53,603 nt of DNA, taken from contig CAMSQM010000019.1 of assembly GCA_947062675.1 (NCBI GenBank), positions 1 through 53,603 on the forward strand, given 5' to 3'. Each line of letters opens with the position of its first letter. The first letter of the stretch is position 1. The notes beneath the pieces were generated by a model. That model was not told the DNA's origin, did not search any database, and saw only the letters and a list, made by a program, of their open reading frames with translations. This stretch comes from an uncultured Roseburia sp. (GTDB lineage Bacteria; Bacillota; Clostridia; Lachnospirales; Lachnospiraceae). Position numbers and translations under genes: made by a program. This document shows positions 36,705 through 46,800 of this stretch, piece after piece.

Positions 36705-37115
36705 ATGCGTGAAATACTCACAAATACTGACTGGACACAGGTCATTGATACCATATGGACCGTCGTACTGTTACCTGTAATCACATACATCGGCATGCAG
36801 ACCGGAAACTATGCCAGAGCAAAACGCATTGACCGGTACACGGATATTCTATACCGGAATGTGCTGGATGCCGTCAAAGATGTGCACGAGACAATTGTAA
36901 AGGATATAAAAGGAAATGTGGAACTATGGACACCTGAAATGCAGAACCGGGTGAAAACCACAGCAAAAACAAAAGCCCTTCGTGCGCTCACCACCTCGGC
37001 TTACCAGATCCTCACGGCTGCCCACGAGGATTTCGACGCATATCTCGACGGGCTGATCGGAACAGCGCTCTACGATCTCAAAAATCCGGAATCCTCAGGA
37101 AAGGATCCGTCATGA
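36705..37115 (+). CDS. phage holin, LL-H-like
   Basis: 136 residues from ATG 36705 (GAGGTTAATC upstream). One clear membrane helix at about 14-32 (IDTIWTVVLLPVITYIGM), then a long helical, charged cytoplasmic tail. This resembles the single-helix LL-H holin family found next to Clostridia phage endolysins. The stop overlaps the next start (ATGA). Confidence 0.68.
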   Translation: MREILTNTDWTQVIDTIWTVVLLPVITYIGMQTGNYARAKRIDRYTDILYRNVLDAVKDVHETIVKDIKGNVELWTPEMQNRVKTTAKTKALRALTTSAYQILTAAHEDFDAYLDGLIGTALYDLKNPESSGKDPS

Positions 37116-37624
37116 GTGCCATAAAAGATCTCACTGAGCTTGACTTTTCCTATCTGTTCATCTCTGTCTTTGTAATACTGACGGGATTAAAGTCAGCCCT
37201 CTCCGTCATGGAATGGGCCATTGACAGACTCGGCCTTGAAACAAGACAGATGAGACGCAGGCGCAAAGAGCAGGAACTGCTGTCCCGCACCTCGCACAAC
37301 CTTGCGGCCCTGAAAGAATATTTTACCGATTCTATCCGTTCCGTATCCGAGCGGGAGGCGGAACGCGGAAAACAGATTGAAGCTCTTATGCGCGGAAGCA
37401 AAGAACTGCTCGGTGCGGAGATTGATAAGCGCTACCGGGAATACATATCGCTCGGGGGAATTCCCGAATCAGAGACAGATGAATTCGAAGATATCTTCTC
37501 TGCCTACAAACATCTGAACGGCAATCACAAAAGAGATGCGAAATATGACTATGTAAAAGATCATCTGCATGTGATACCGGTTGAAACAAAACTGATTACA
37601 GAAAAAGAAGGAGAAACAGAATGA
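37112..37624 (+). CDS. membrane-anchored coiled-coil phage protein (second holin/lysis partner)
   Basis: 170 residues. An N-terminal membrane helix at about 12-32 is followed by an Arg/Glu-rich coiled coil (RRRRKEQELLSRTSHNLAALKEYF, quoted in part) and an acidic end with a KYDYVKDHLHVIP motif. It is coupled to the genes on both sides by ATGA overlaps. Lysis cassettes often have such an accessory membrane protein; the exact role is unknown. Confidence 0.6.
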   Translation: MSAIKDLTELDFSYLFISVFVILTGLKSALSVMEWAIDRLGLETRQMRRRRKEQELLSRTSHNLAALKEYFTDSIRSVSEREAERGKQIEALMRGSKELLGAEIDKRYREYISLGGIPESETDEFEDIFSAYKHLNGNHKRDAKYDYVKDHLHVIPVETKLITEKEGETE

Positions 37625-37797
37625 TACATTATATCAGAATGAAACTCGCAGAATGGAAGCTCAGGAAACTGTTATATGAAGAACTGGAGGACATGCTCCT
37701 CCTGATAAAACAGTTTTCTGCTTCCCTGAAAGATATACCGGCCGGGAAACTGCGGGATGAATTCCTGTCAAAATCTTCCGGTACGGAAAACCCTTAA
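37621..37797 (+). CDS. small phage protein, 58 residues
   Basis: Starts MIHYIRMKLAEWKLRKLLYE and ends SSGTENP. It is helical and amphipathic, with no clear membrane segment. It overlaps the upstream stop by four bases and ends 21 bases before the tape measure start, so it is probably translated by coupling. Function unknown. Confidence 0.6.
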   Translation: MIHYIRMKLAEWKLRKLLYEELEDMLLLIKQFSASLKDIPAGKLRDEFLSKSSGTENP

Positions 37798-37818
37798 CAG
37801 AAAGGACGGTTCAGATAC

Positions 37819-39012
37819 ATGGATGAAAACGAAAACACTTCATCAAAGCTGGGCAGCTTCCTGAAATCCCAGCTGGAGGAGGCGGAAGAGACACTGTTAC
37901 AGACTTTTTCGCTCAACACAGCCCTGGATTTCGCAATCTCCAAAGCAAAAGACTCCATTGAGGAACTAAAAACAATCCATGCACTCCTGGAAGAAACCGG
38001 TGAATCCAGCGCAGACCGCGCTTTCGCGGTTGCCGGAAAATACGGCAGGCAGGCGTCAGACTATCTGTCTGCCGTTTCAGAAGCGGTGCAGGCCGGTTAC
38101 AAAAACGCCGGGGACATAGCCGGACTCTCCGTCGCCGCACAGAGTGCAGGCGATCTGTCCGCAGAACTCGCAAACCGGTATATTTTTGAAACAGATAAAG
38201 CATATGAACTTGGCGGTTCCGTGCTTAAACTGACAGAGCTTCTGGACGGATGCAGCGCAATCACAGACCACAATGCTGTCAGTATGACAGATCTTGCGGA
38301 AAGCATGTCGTCCGCCGCCTCCACATCCGCTTCCTGCGGCGTCGGAATCGCCGAAACCACAGCCGCCCTGGGAACAATGATTGCGGCAACCGGTCAGGGC
38401 GGCCAGAAAGCCGCGGAGGCATTAGAGACCATCCTGCTTCATATCCGGCAGATCTCTGATGAAGAGGCGGGAATCGACGCGGAAGGCCTTGCAAACTATG
38501 AAGCCGCTTGCAATGCACTGAATGTGCGCCTGAAAGAAACCAGAAACGGAATGTCCTATCTGAGGGATCCGGTCAATGTCTTAAGGGAGCTGTCCGCGGA
38601 ATACAACAGACTGAACGACTCAGACGTCCGCAAAAAGAATCTTCTGGATTCTCTCGGAAGCGTTCCCGCCGCCACACAGTTTGATGCATTACTCAGCCAG
38701 TGGGACACTTATGAACAGATGCTCGCACAATACGCCGGCGGAACCGGTTCCATGGCAGCGCAGGCGGAAACCGCAGTCAGTTCCTGGGAAGGTTCCCTTG
38801 GCCGGCTAAACAATACATGGACTGCCACAGTCGGTTCGATTGCTGATTCTGACGCGATTGTCACTGCCATCAATCTTCTGAACAATCTTCTGTCCACAAT
38901 AAACAAAATAACCGGAGCCCTCGGTCCTTTCAGTTCAATCGGACTTTTTGCAGGATTATTCGCCGGAATAAAGAATGTCGGTAAATGCCGTATGAGTGTA
39001 CGGATTTCATAA
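37819..39012 (+). CDS. tail tape measure protein, first exon (TP901 core)
   Basis: The frame gives 397 residues as written. Residues 1-388 look like the N-terminal core of a TP901-type tape measure protein: IAETTAALGTMIAATG near 183-200, PAATQFDALLSQWDTYEQML, and a hydrophobic end GPFSSIGLFAGLFAGIKNVG. The last nine residues (KCRMSVRIS) and the stop at 39012 lie inside the inserted intron sequence. The true exon probably ends at 38982 after the GGT codon of Gly388. The tape measure protein sets tail length and is ejected with DNA. The remaining 2,028 or so residues are encoded beyond the intron. Confidence 0.85.
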   Translation: MDENENTSSKLGSFLKSQLEEAEETLLQTFSLNTALDFAISKAKDSIEELKTIHALLEETGESSADRAFAVAGKYGRQASDYLSAVSEAVQAGYKNAGDIAGLSVAAQSAGDLSAELANRYIFETDKAYELGGSVLKLTELLDGCSAITDHNAVSMTDLAESMSSAASTSASCGVGIAETTAALGTMIAATGQGGQKAAEALETILLHIRQISDEEAGIDAEGLANYEAACNALNVRLKETRNGMSYLRDPVNVLRELSAEYNRLNDSDVRKKNLLDSLGSVPAATQFDALLSQWDTYEQMLAQYAGGTGSMAAQAETAVSSWEGSLGRLNNTWTATVGSIADSDAIVTAINLLNNLLSTINKITGALGPFSSIGLFAGLFAGIKNVGKCRMSVRIS

Positions 39013-39121
39013 ACTGTTTTTGTTTTGAATATGCCCTTCATGCCTGAGTGATTCATAAAAAAACATGGATTTCAAAGGCAGGAATGTGTGAGTCTGGTCA
39101 TCTCACGATATTCTTTAAAAC

Positions 39122-39411
39122 AAATCGTAATTGGGGGCTGCTATCCCTCAGTGCTGGAAAGCCTGTGAATGAATAGTACCGCATGGCTACAACGTGACTG
39201 GAAACGGTGAGCGTGATATGCACTCCGAAAGGATGCCAGTAATGGCATGAAAACATGCGGCAGGTCATATGCGGAAACGCTAAGTGACAGGTCCTGTGGA
39301 GAGGACGAAACCACCAATCAGCAGCGGAAATCCTAAGTCTGATCCGTCAGATATGGAAGTGTTCAGAGAGTATAAACGATTTTGAGTCGGAAGGCTTGTA
39401 AGAGGTACTCC
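39122..39411 (+). ncRNA. group I intron catalytic core
   Basis: Pairings can be drawn in the obligatory order. P3: AAATCGT (39122-39128) with ACGATTT (39376-39382). P4: GCTGC (39137-39141) with GCAGC (39321-39325). P7: GAGTA (39368-39372) with TACTC (39406-39410). The conserved P, Q, R and S segments are recognisable as AATTGGGGGCTGC, AATCAGCAGCGGA, GTTCAGAGAGTAT and AAGAGGTACTCC. P5 and P6 regions lie between. The order P3-P4-P4'-P7-P3'-P7' is diagnostic for a group I ribozyme; the subtype was not determined. Confidence 0.9.
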
Positions 39412-39658
39412 ACACACAGTTGTCAGCCTGTCCCGTGACCGGGTAAAAACTGACAAGAGTGATGCTGCTCTTCTGTTTCTCAATAGCAACTGTATTATTA
39501 CAGGGAGAAACGGGATAATGCGTCTGTATACCTGCCATTTTTTGTCAAAACATGGCTTATAATTTTTATTAAAATAAACATATCTGTATTTACAAAAATT
39601 TCTCATTGTGCTACTCTGAAAACATAAAAATTCTGATAGATTTCCGGAGGCGGCAGCA

Positions 39659-40654
39659 ATGAAGACATCAAATAGAGAACGGACACTTCACTGGATAAAC
39701 AACCAGTACAAAAGAGGGAATATCTCCTTTTCCCATAAACTCCAGCGCCCGATAGGACAGTGGAGCCCGAAAATGAAATCACTGCTGATTCACAGCCTGT
39801 TGTCAGGCTTTCCAGTGAACCCGATTTACATCGTGGAATATGACGGCACAATGTATACCCTGGACGGATCGCAGAGGACCTCAACCTGTCTTAGTTACAT
39901 AAACAATGAATTTTCCCTCAGCAAGGACACCCCTGATATCACAATCAGCAGCAGGGAAAACGGCGGGACTGTGTTAAAAGAATATCAGATTGCAGGAAAA
40001 AAATTCGAAAAGCTCGATGAAGAAGTGCGCAATCTTCTCTACTCCTGCAGCCTTGAATTCTGCACCCTGTCCGATTATACCGATCAGGAAGTCAGGGAGA
40101 TGTTCCGCAGACAGAATACCGGCAAACCGCTGAACGGAAAGCTGCTTCGGATCATAAATGAGTCTGATTCGTTCAGTGATATTGTATACTCTCTCGCCAC
40201 CCATCCGTTTATGAACAAAATAATCACAAAAACACAGCGCAAAAACGGAACCGACAGGGATCTGATCATACAGACTCTCATGCTCATGGAGACTGATCAG
40301 GAGCAGCAGTTTCTCTCCTTCCGCACAAAAGACATTGACGCTTTTGTGGCAGGGCACCCGGATTCCATCGATCCGGCTAAAATTGATCTGTTCAGGGCGG
40401 CCATGGACCAGTTCAACGGGACCTTTGAAAACATAAAAATACCCGTCACCTCCATACCCATGGTTCTCTACAGCGGTTACTGTGTCATGAAAGACAACCG
40501 GTCATTCTCAAGGCTTTCGGAACTGATCCGCGACTTTCTGGAGCATTACAACGATAATGAAGCCTATAAAAAATATGTACAGGCAGGAACCGGCAGCGCT
40601 GAAAATGTCCGCGGCCGCCTTGAGTACTGGAGAGAGATCATCGGAAGAGTATAA
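39659..40654 (+). CDS. DUF262 domain protein encoded inside the group I intron
   Basis: 331 residues, ATG preceded by CCGGAGG at nine bases. DUF262 layout: HKLQRPIGQWSPKMKSLLIHSLL (27-49, quoted in part), then YTLDGSQRTSTC with D69-G70-S71-Q72-R73 (DGQQR equivalent) and FRRQNTGKPLNGKLLR near 150-165. No LAGLIDADG, GIY-YIG or HNH motif is visible, although this is where an intron homing endonuclease gene is usually found. It shares the DGxQRTS motif with the 482-residue DUF262 protein at the left end of the prophage. Possibly a ParB-fold nuclease or NTP-dependent DNA-binding protein that helps intron spread, or a passenger that excludes other phages. Confidence 0.85.
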   Translation: MKTSNRERTLHWINNQYKRGNISFSHKLQRPIGQWSPKMKSLLIHSLLSGFPVNPIYIVEYDGTMYTLDGSQRTSTCLSYINNEFSLSKDTPDITISSRENGGTVLKEYQIAGKKFEKLDEEVRNLLYSCSLEFCTLSDYTDQEVREMFRRQNTGKPLNGKLLRIINESDSFSDIVYSLATHPFMNKIITKTQRKNGTDRDLIIQTLMLMETDQEQQFLSFRTKDIDAFVAGHPDSIDPAKIDLFRAAMDQFNGTFENIKIPVTSIPMVLYSGYCVMKDNRSFSRLSELIRDFLEHYNDNEAYKKYVQAGTGSAENVRGRLEYWREIIGRV

Positions 40655-40732
40655 CCTGTTCTGCCGATAACCTTTCCCGTCTGTTTTTCTATAAAATTCC
40701 TGAAAACAGGACATCTGAAATGAATGTAAAAG

Positions 40733-40764
40733 AGAGCCGGTCAGCAGTGGCCGGCTCTTCTTTC
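40733..40764 (+). terminator. stem-loop after the intron DUF262 gene
   Basis: AGAGCCGG-tcagcagtgg-CCGGCTCT followed by TCTTTC. It could terminate the DUF262 message or be a peripheral P9 helix of the intron. A strong terminator here would stop the tape measure transcript unless the polymerase reads through. Confidence 0.6.
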
Positions 40765-40865
40765 GCTCTCAGAAGGTCTGCGCATACACCGCAGTCAGAG
40801 AGAACTGGCCGCCCGGACCTCCTGACAAACTTTATGCTCTTCTCCACAGCCAATACAGATTTAGT

Positions 40866-43800
40866 GTGATAATCAAAACATTAGAAACAGATTTATATGG
40901 TATCAGCAACAAATTAGGATTTATTTCACTGAAAAGACCGAAAACGGACTGGATAAAAAACAGTTTCAGTCAGATTGTTACGAGAGACAATATTGATTCA
41001 TATCTGCCTGCGTTATCAGCCCCTAATGCCGCAACTAAATTAAATGAGCTTCAGGAACAGCGGATAAAGGCCAATGCGGGCACTGACCACTGGTACAATT
41101 ATTTTAAAACCCTCGATGACAGAGATAAATACCTGATTGATTTTGTCCAGAATACAAACCTTCAGACTGCAGGCATCAAAGATCTTCAAAACGCCAACGA
41201 ACAGGCCCGTGAAAAAATCATTGCTCATAACCAGGCAATCAAATCGCAGACTTTATCTGCCCGGGCAGGCGCCGCCGCCATTAAAGCACTCTCCATTGCA
41301 GGCAATATGCTTGTGTCAGCCCTGATCGCAAAGGGAATTGAACTGGCCGCCAAAGCGATTGACAACTGGGTTCACAGAGTAGAAAGAGCAAATGAAGCAA
41401 TGTCTTCCGCTGTCAGTGAATATGACAGCGCCAAATCCCGCCTTGAAAATATCACATCCGAGCTCGAAGAACATAACAGGCGAATCGACGAGCTCAATTC
41501 CAAAGACGGCCTGACTTATGCTGAAAAAGGCGAACTTGAAAATTTACAGAAAATCACAAAAGAGCTCCTGATCCAGCAGCAGATCCGTGCGCGGGAAGCG
41601 GAAAATGCATCTTTCGAAGCAGCCGAAAAGACTGTGGAGGCCTATGAGGCACAGTATGGAAAATATGATATCTCAGAGGCCGGACTGGCCAGACTTCAGG
41701 CAAATGCGGAGGCATTCGGCACATTCACGGAACCGGGCAGTGAGTATGATGTGAATGGAAACATTCTGGCATACACGCAGACCCTGAAGCTGCTGGAGGA
41801 AGCACAAAGAGAACTGGAACAGGCTGCGGATGGTGAGAATACCGGATGGATCAGGGACAGAATACAGCATTACACTGACAATGCAGCCTTATATAAACGA
41901 ACTATTAACGGGATTATTTCCGATCTGGAAAATAAAATGCTTGCGATGGAGGGCGAATACAACACAGCCATTAAAAGCCGCGAGAATGGGGAGAATCTTT
42001 CATCCTCTCAGACAGACTTTATCGCCAGATACGAATCCATGGCAGAGGCACGAAAATCGCTCTATAAATACACGGATAAAAATACGTGGAATATGTTCCA
42101 GATCGCGGATATCTTTCATACGGAGGACATCGAAAAAACAAAAGAGGAACTGATGGAGCTGGCGCTGGCGGGTGAACTGACCGCTGATAAGATTGAGAAA
42201 AGTTTTCCGAATCTGTATAAGGCAATCCAGGAAAGTGATCTGTTTCTGGAAAACGATCAGAAAACGGCGATGGATGCATTTCTGAAAGAGATCATATCCG
42301 GCGCTAAAGATCTGAAAAAAATATCAGGAGGCATCCGCATCACACCTCCGTCCTTTTCTGATACGCTCTCACAGATACAGGAGCTCACAAAAGGGCTTAA
42401 CCAGCTGGATAAAATCTACGCTGATATACGCGACGGCGGGGAGTTCGACTGGTCTTCTGTTTTGAATGATAATTTTGCAGAAACATTCGAAAATCTGGAA
42501 GACTCCACGGGTCAATATAAGGATGTATATGAAAACTTTATTAAAACAGTATCACGCAGCCCGAGAGATATTGATGCATGCCAGTCTGCTTTTGACCAGC
42601 TTGTAACAGCTTATGTGCATTGTTCCGGTGCGCTGGATGGTGTGACAGAGGAAACGCAGGAAGCTACAGTCGCCATGCTCGAACAAATGAATATTGGCAA
42701 CGCGGCGGAGGTCGTGGCAGGACAGCTCGCCGCGCAGGAGATGTTTCTGAAACTGGATATGGACAGCTCAACGGTTTCCATCTACGATCAGATCGGCGGT
42801 CTTCTCTCACACGTGGAAGCCTCTGGTTTGGCAGTGGCCGCACTGTATGATCTGATTGCGCAGGAAGAAATCTTTTCATCTACAGGACTGGGTGTAGATG
42901 AAAAAATAAAGGGCCTGGGAAAGCTTGCGGAAGCATTTGGCCTCACAGCAGATTCAGCTTTATTTTCACAGAAATACCTGGACGATGCAAAGTTTTCCGG
43001 AATGTATGGTACCCAGGAAGATGCAGAAGCAGTTGTAAATGAGATGAACAGCGATATTCAGAATAAGATCGCGGAAAAATTTAAAGCACTCTTATCCTAC
43101 GCCCCTTCTGCCAGGCCTCCTGCAAAAAACAACGGAAGAGCAGGCGCCGCTTCTGAAAAAGCAGAGACAAAAGAAACATTCAACTGGATAGAACGTCTCC
43201 TGAAAGCAATTTCCGAAAAAACAAAGAAAGCAGCGGAGGCATTCACAAAAGCCTTCTCTCTCACCTCCGCACAGGAGAAATACGCACAGTATCTTTCACA
43301 GATTGAAAACGAACTGAGTGCGAATAATCAGGCAATTACAATCTATCAGCAGAAACTTGATTCCGTCGGCCTTTCACTGGAATGGATTGAAAAGATTCAA
43401 AACGGTGCTTTCTCCATCGAGGATGTGACGGACGAGAACCTCAAAAATCAGATCAGCGAATATCAGAAATGGTATGAAAAACTGGAATCCTGTTATGACA
43501 ATGTCCGTGCCCTGGAGGAAGAGCGCCTTAAGGCGCAGAAGGAATACGCTGACAAGGTTCTGAAATCCCACGATGACGAAATCCGGTCATTTGAGAGAAC
43601 CGCTGACAGACAGAAAGCCCTCGCGGACCTGAAGGAACTCCTCGGCGGCAGGGCATCGGAAAAGGATGTCCGTGTGCAGCTTGACAGCACGGCTGCACGG
43701 ATCAACCGTATGGAGGAGCAGAACCGGTATCTGCAGGAACTAATACGGACAACGGAATACGGGAGCGACGCGTGGAAAACATACCGTGACCGCATGGAGG

Positions 43801-46800
43801 AAAACAGGGATAGCATCCGCGACCTGACCGGAACCCTTGCGGAACTCGCGCAGGAACTCATGAACCTCCCGCTGGAGCGGTATGAGGCCTTCCTGGATAA
43901 AAGCAGCAAAAAAACAGGGTACTTCGACGCGCGGATGGCCAACGCCGGTAAATCCGCCTGGAAGGAAACACTGCTGGACAAACAGGCTAAAAACATCGCG
44001 CAGACAAACAGTAAGGCGCAGGAAACCGCCGTTAAAACGGCCGGGAACCTCCGCAGCGCAGGAAACGCATTCAGTTCCGCGGCGGATACCGATAAACTGT
44101 ATGCGGACAGCACACAGAAACCGGAGGTGGATGTCCTTTACGCCCGGATAGAAAAATATGTGAAATCCGGAAAGCAGATCCCCGCCTCCCTCATCACACA
44201 GCTTTCAGACAAGGGACACTCCAATCTCGCACAGGCCGCCGTGAATTACAACGCGGCGCTTGCAGCCGATCAGACGGCACAGGAAACCGCGAAGCTCATG
44301 GCCCACACCACACAGACGGAACTTGCGGAACTCGCAAAGCAGAAAGCCGCCCTTCCCTCTGACCGGTATGACCGGTACAGGGAAAAGAACGACGCAAAAA
44401 ATGAACTCTACAGCGCGAAACTGTCAAATGCGACCGGTGCAGAGAGTCAGAACCGTATCATCGATAAGCAGATGGGGCTTGTCACAGGGAACAATGCAAA
44501 GGCACAGGAAACGGCACAGGCGACGGCAGAAAACCTCAGAAACGCGGTAAATTCCATCGGAAGCGCAAAGAAAATCGACGCAAAGGGTAAAACCAAAAAG
44601 CAGAAATCCGTCCTTGACTCCCTGTATAAAAAGGTACAGGGATACGTGAAAGCCGGAAAGGGAATCCCGTCCACCCTGATCGCAGAGATCGCGGAGGGGA
44701 ATTACACGACACTGTATCAGGCAGCCGTAAACTACAACGAGATGCGGCTGGCAGACGATGCCGCACAGCAGGTAGCCGCACTGTCAGCGGAGACATCAGA
44801 AAAGGAACTCGCACAGCTCGCACAGGCAAAATTCAACAACATCCGGACTGAATACGAACGGAAACAGGGCGTGATCTCACATCAGGCGGATCTCACATCA
44901 TCAGAACTTGACCTCGCCACGGAAAAAGGATACCTTACCGGACAGGGATGGTATGGCAGCCTGATCAGATTCGAGGAACAGAAAAATAGCAGTCTGTCAG
45001 AGAAACTGGCCCGGATGAGGGAAAACCTGGACGCGGCAGTTGCCAGCGGGGAGATTGAAATGTTCTCCGATGAATGGTGGGAGGCGGCAGATGCCATACA
45101 TGCCACGGAAGAGGAAATTGCGCAGTCGGACCTTACCCTTCAGAAATACAGGAACGACCAGCGACAGGCCGGATTCGACCATTTCGACTACCTGCAGGAA
45201 CAGATCTCACGTCTCACGTCCGAGGCGGATTTCTATATCAGCTCCATGAAAAACATGCAGCTGAAGGATGACGGGGGACTCAGCAGTCACGGGATCACGG
45301 CGGCAGGACTCCACTACCAGAATTATGACACCTACCGGAAACAGGCGGATGATTACGCGGGGCAAATCAGCCGCATACAATCCATGCTGGCGGAAAACCC
45401 GCATGACACAAAGCTTCTGGAACAGCTGCAGAAATATCAGGATGCCCAGAGACAGTGTATCCTGAATTCGGAGGACGAGAAGCGGGCCGTCGCCGACCTT
45501 GTGAGGGAGGGTTACGAATCACTCATCAGCTCACTCGGGAAAGCCATCAGTAAATATAAGGAACTGATCCAGAACGCGAAAAATGCACACGATTACCAGA
45601 ACCGGATATCTGAACAGACTGAGACCATTGCCTCCCTCCGCAAGCAGCTCGCAGCCTATTCGCGCATGTCGGGGAATGAGGAGACGGCGGCAAGAATACA
45701 GACACTGGACAGGGAGCTTGCAGATGCGCTGAAAAACATGCAGGAGACTGTGTATGACAAATACATCTCTGACACGCAGGACGCGCTCGACGACATGTTA
45801 AGCGAACTCGAGGAATTTGTAAATGAACTGTATAACAATATCGACGCCCTGTTCCGGGACGGCGTGACACAGGTGAAAGGCTCCGTGGAAACGGTCAACT
45901 CCACCCTGGCTGAACTGTCCGGTTCCTACGGCACCACCCTGTCCGAAGCCATCGGAGCGGCGTGGGCGGACGGTTACTATAACCCGTCCGGGGCACTTGC
46001 ATCCATACAGGCAAAGATGGACGCACTCATCGCCGCATCGGAGGCACAGGCGGCACAGGCCGCCGCGGATGACAGAAACGCGGGGAATGTGACCATCTCA
46101 TCCACCCCGGACGGCACACAGGAGGAAACAGCACGTCCCGGCGGAAACATTTCCTCCCTCCCCGCACCGGAGAAAAAGCCGGTCATCCTCTCAGACAGTG
46201 CGGACGACAGACAGATAATCCTCTCAGACAGCACGGATGACAGTCTGAAAAGGAAGGCACTGTCATTTATTAAGAAAAACGTGCAGAATCCCTCAAAGAA
46301 ATATGACAGCTATTCCGATGTCAACAGGGCGATCTGGAACAATGCGGCCGGGATCTACAGCGGAAAGGGAAAAGTACTCTCGGAGGATAACCTGCATAAA
46401 CTGGCAAAGGAACTCGGCATCACATACAACAACGCCGGATCAGGCGGCAACCTGTATAAAAAGCTGAAAAATCTCGGGATCAGCGGCTTCGCCAGAGGTT
46501 CGGCACATATCCCCCGCAGTCAGCTGGCGCTGACGCAGGAAGAGGGAACAGAACTGATCCACCGCACGGACAACGGTGCCATGCTCACACCTCTCCGGCA
46601 GGGAGATATGGTATTCACCAATGACATGACCAGACGTCTCTGGGAACTGTCGCAGGCGGAACCGGACAGACTTTTTAAAATGACCGGAAACATCGCAGGC
46701 CTTAAAGTAATCCAGCCTGCTTTTACGGCCCGCGCATCTGCCCCGGAACGAAACCTGCAGGCCGGAAACGGCGATACATTCGTAACCATCGACGAACTGA

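Larger units (their letters stand above)
38983..40868 (+). mobile_element. group I intron carrying a DUF262 gene, inserted in the tape measure gene
   Basis: The insertion separates two halves of one tape measure gene. A P1-like pairing (exon CGGT with intron GCCG, U-G wobble at the junction) puts the 5' splice site at 38982/38983. Two 3' sites are possible. Splicing after G40868 keeps the frame (Gly-Ile-Ile-Lys). Splicing after G40858 gives the better P10 (AAAT with ATTT) but creates a stop codon. The 40866 GTG has no ribosome site, so the downstream half depends on splicing or coupling. The size of about 1,886 bases includes an RNA core of about 430 bases and the protein gene downstream of the core. 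Confidence 0.85.

Noticed and set aside
39280..39606. 108-residue minus-strand frame
   Set aside because: It is antisense to the intron core and its downstream region, has no ribosome site and shows no protein-like composition.
39013..39658. Possible group II intron or IS605-type IStron RNA
   Set aside because: No domain V stem with the expected GAAA loop was found, and no transposase or reverse transcriptase is present. The P3/P4/P7 pairings fit a group I core instead.
43493..44113. 206-residue minus-strand frame rich in Ser, Arg and Ala
   Set aside because: Antisense to the tape measure gene. Composition is typical of a reversed Ala/Glu-rich coding region.
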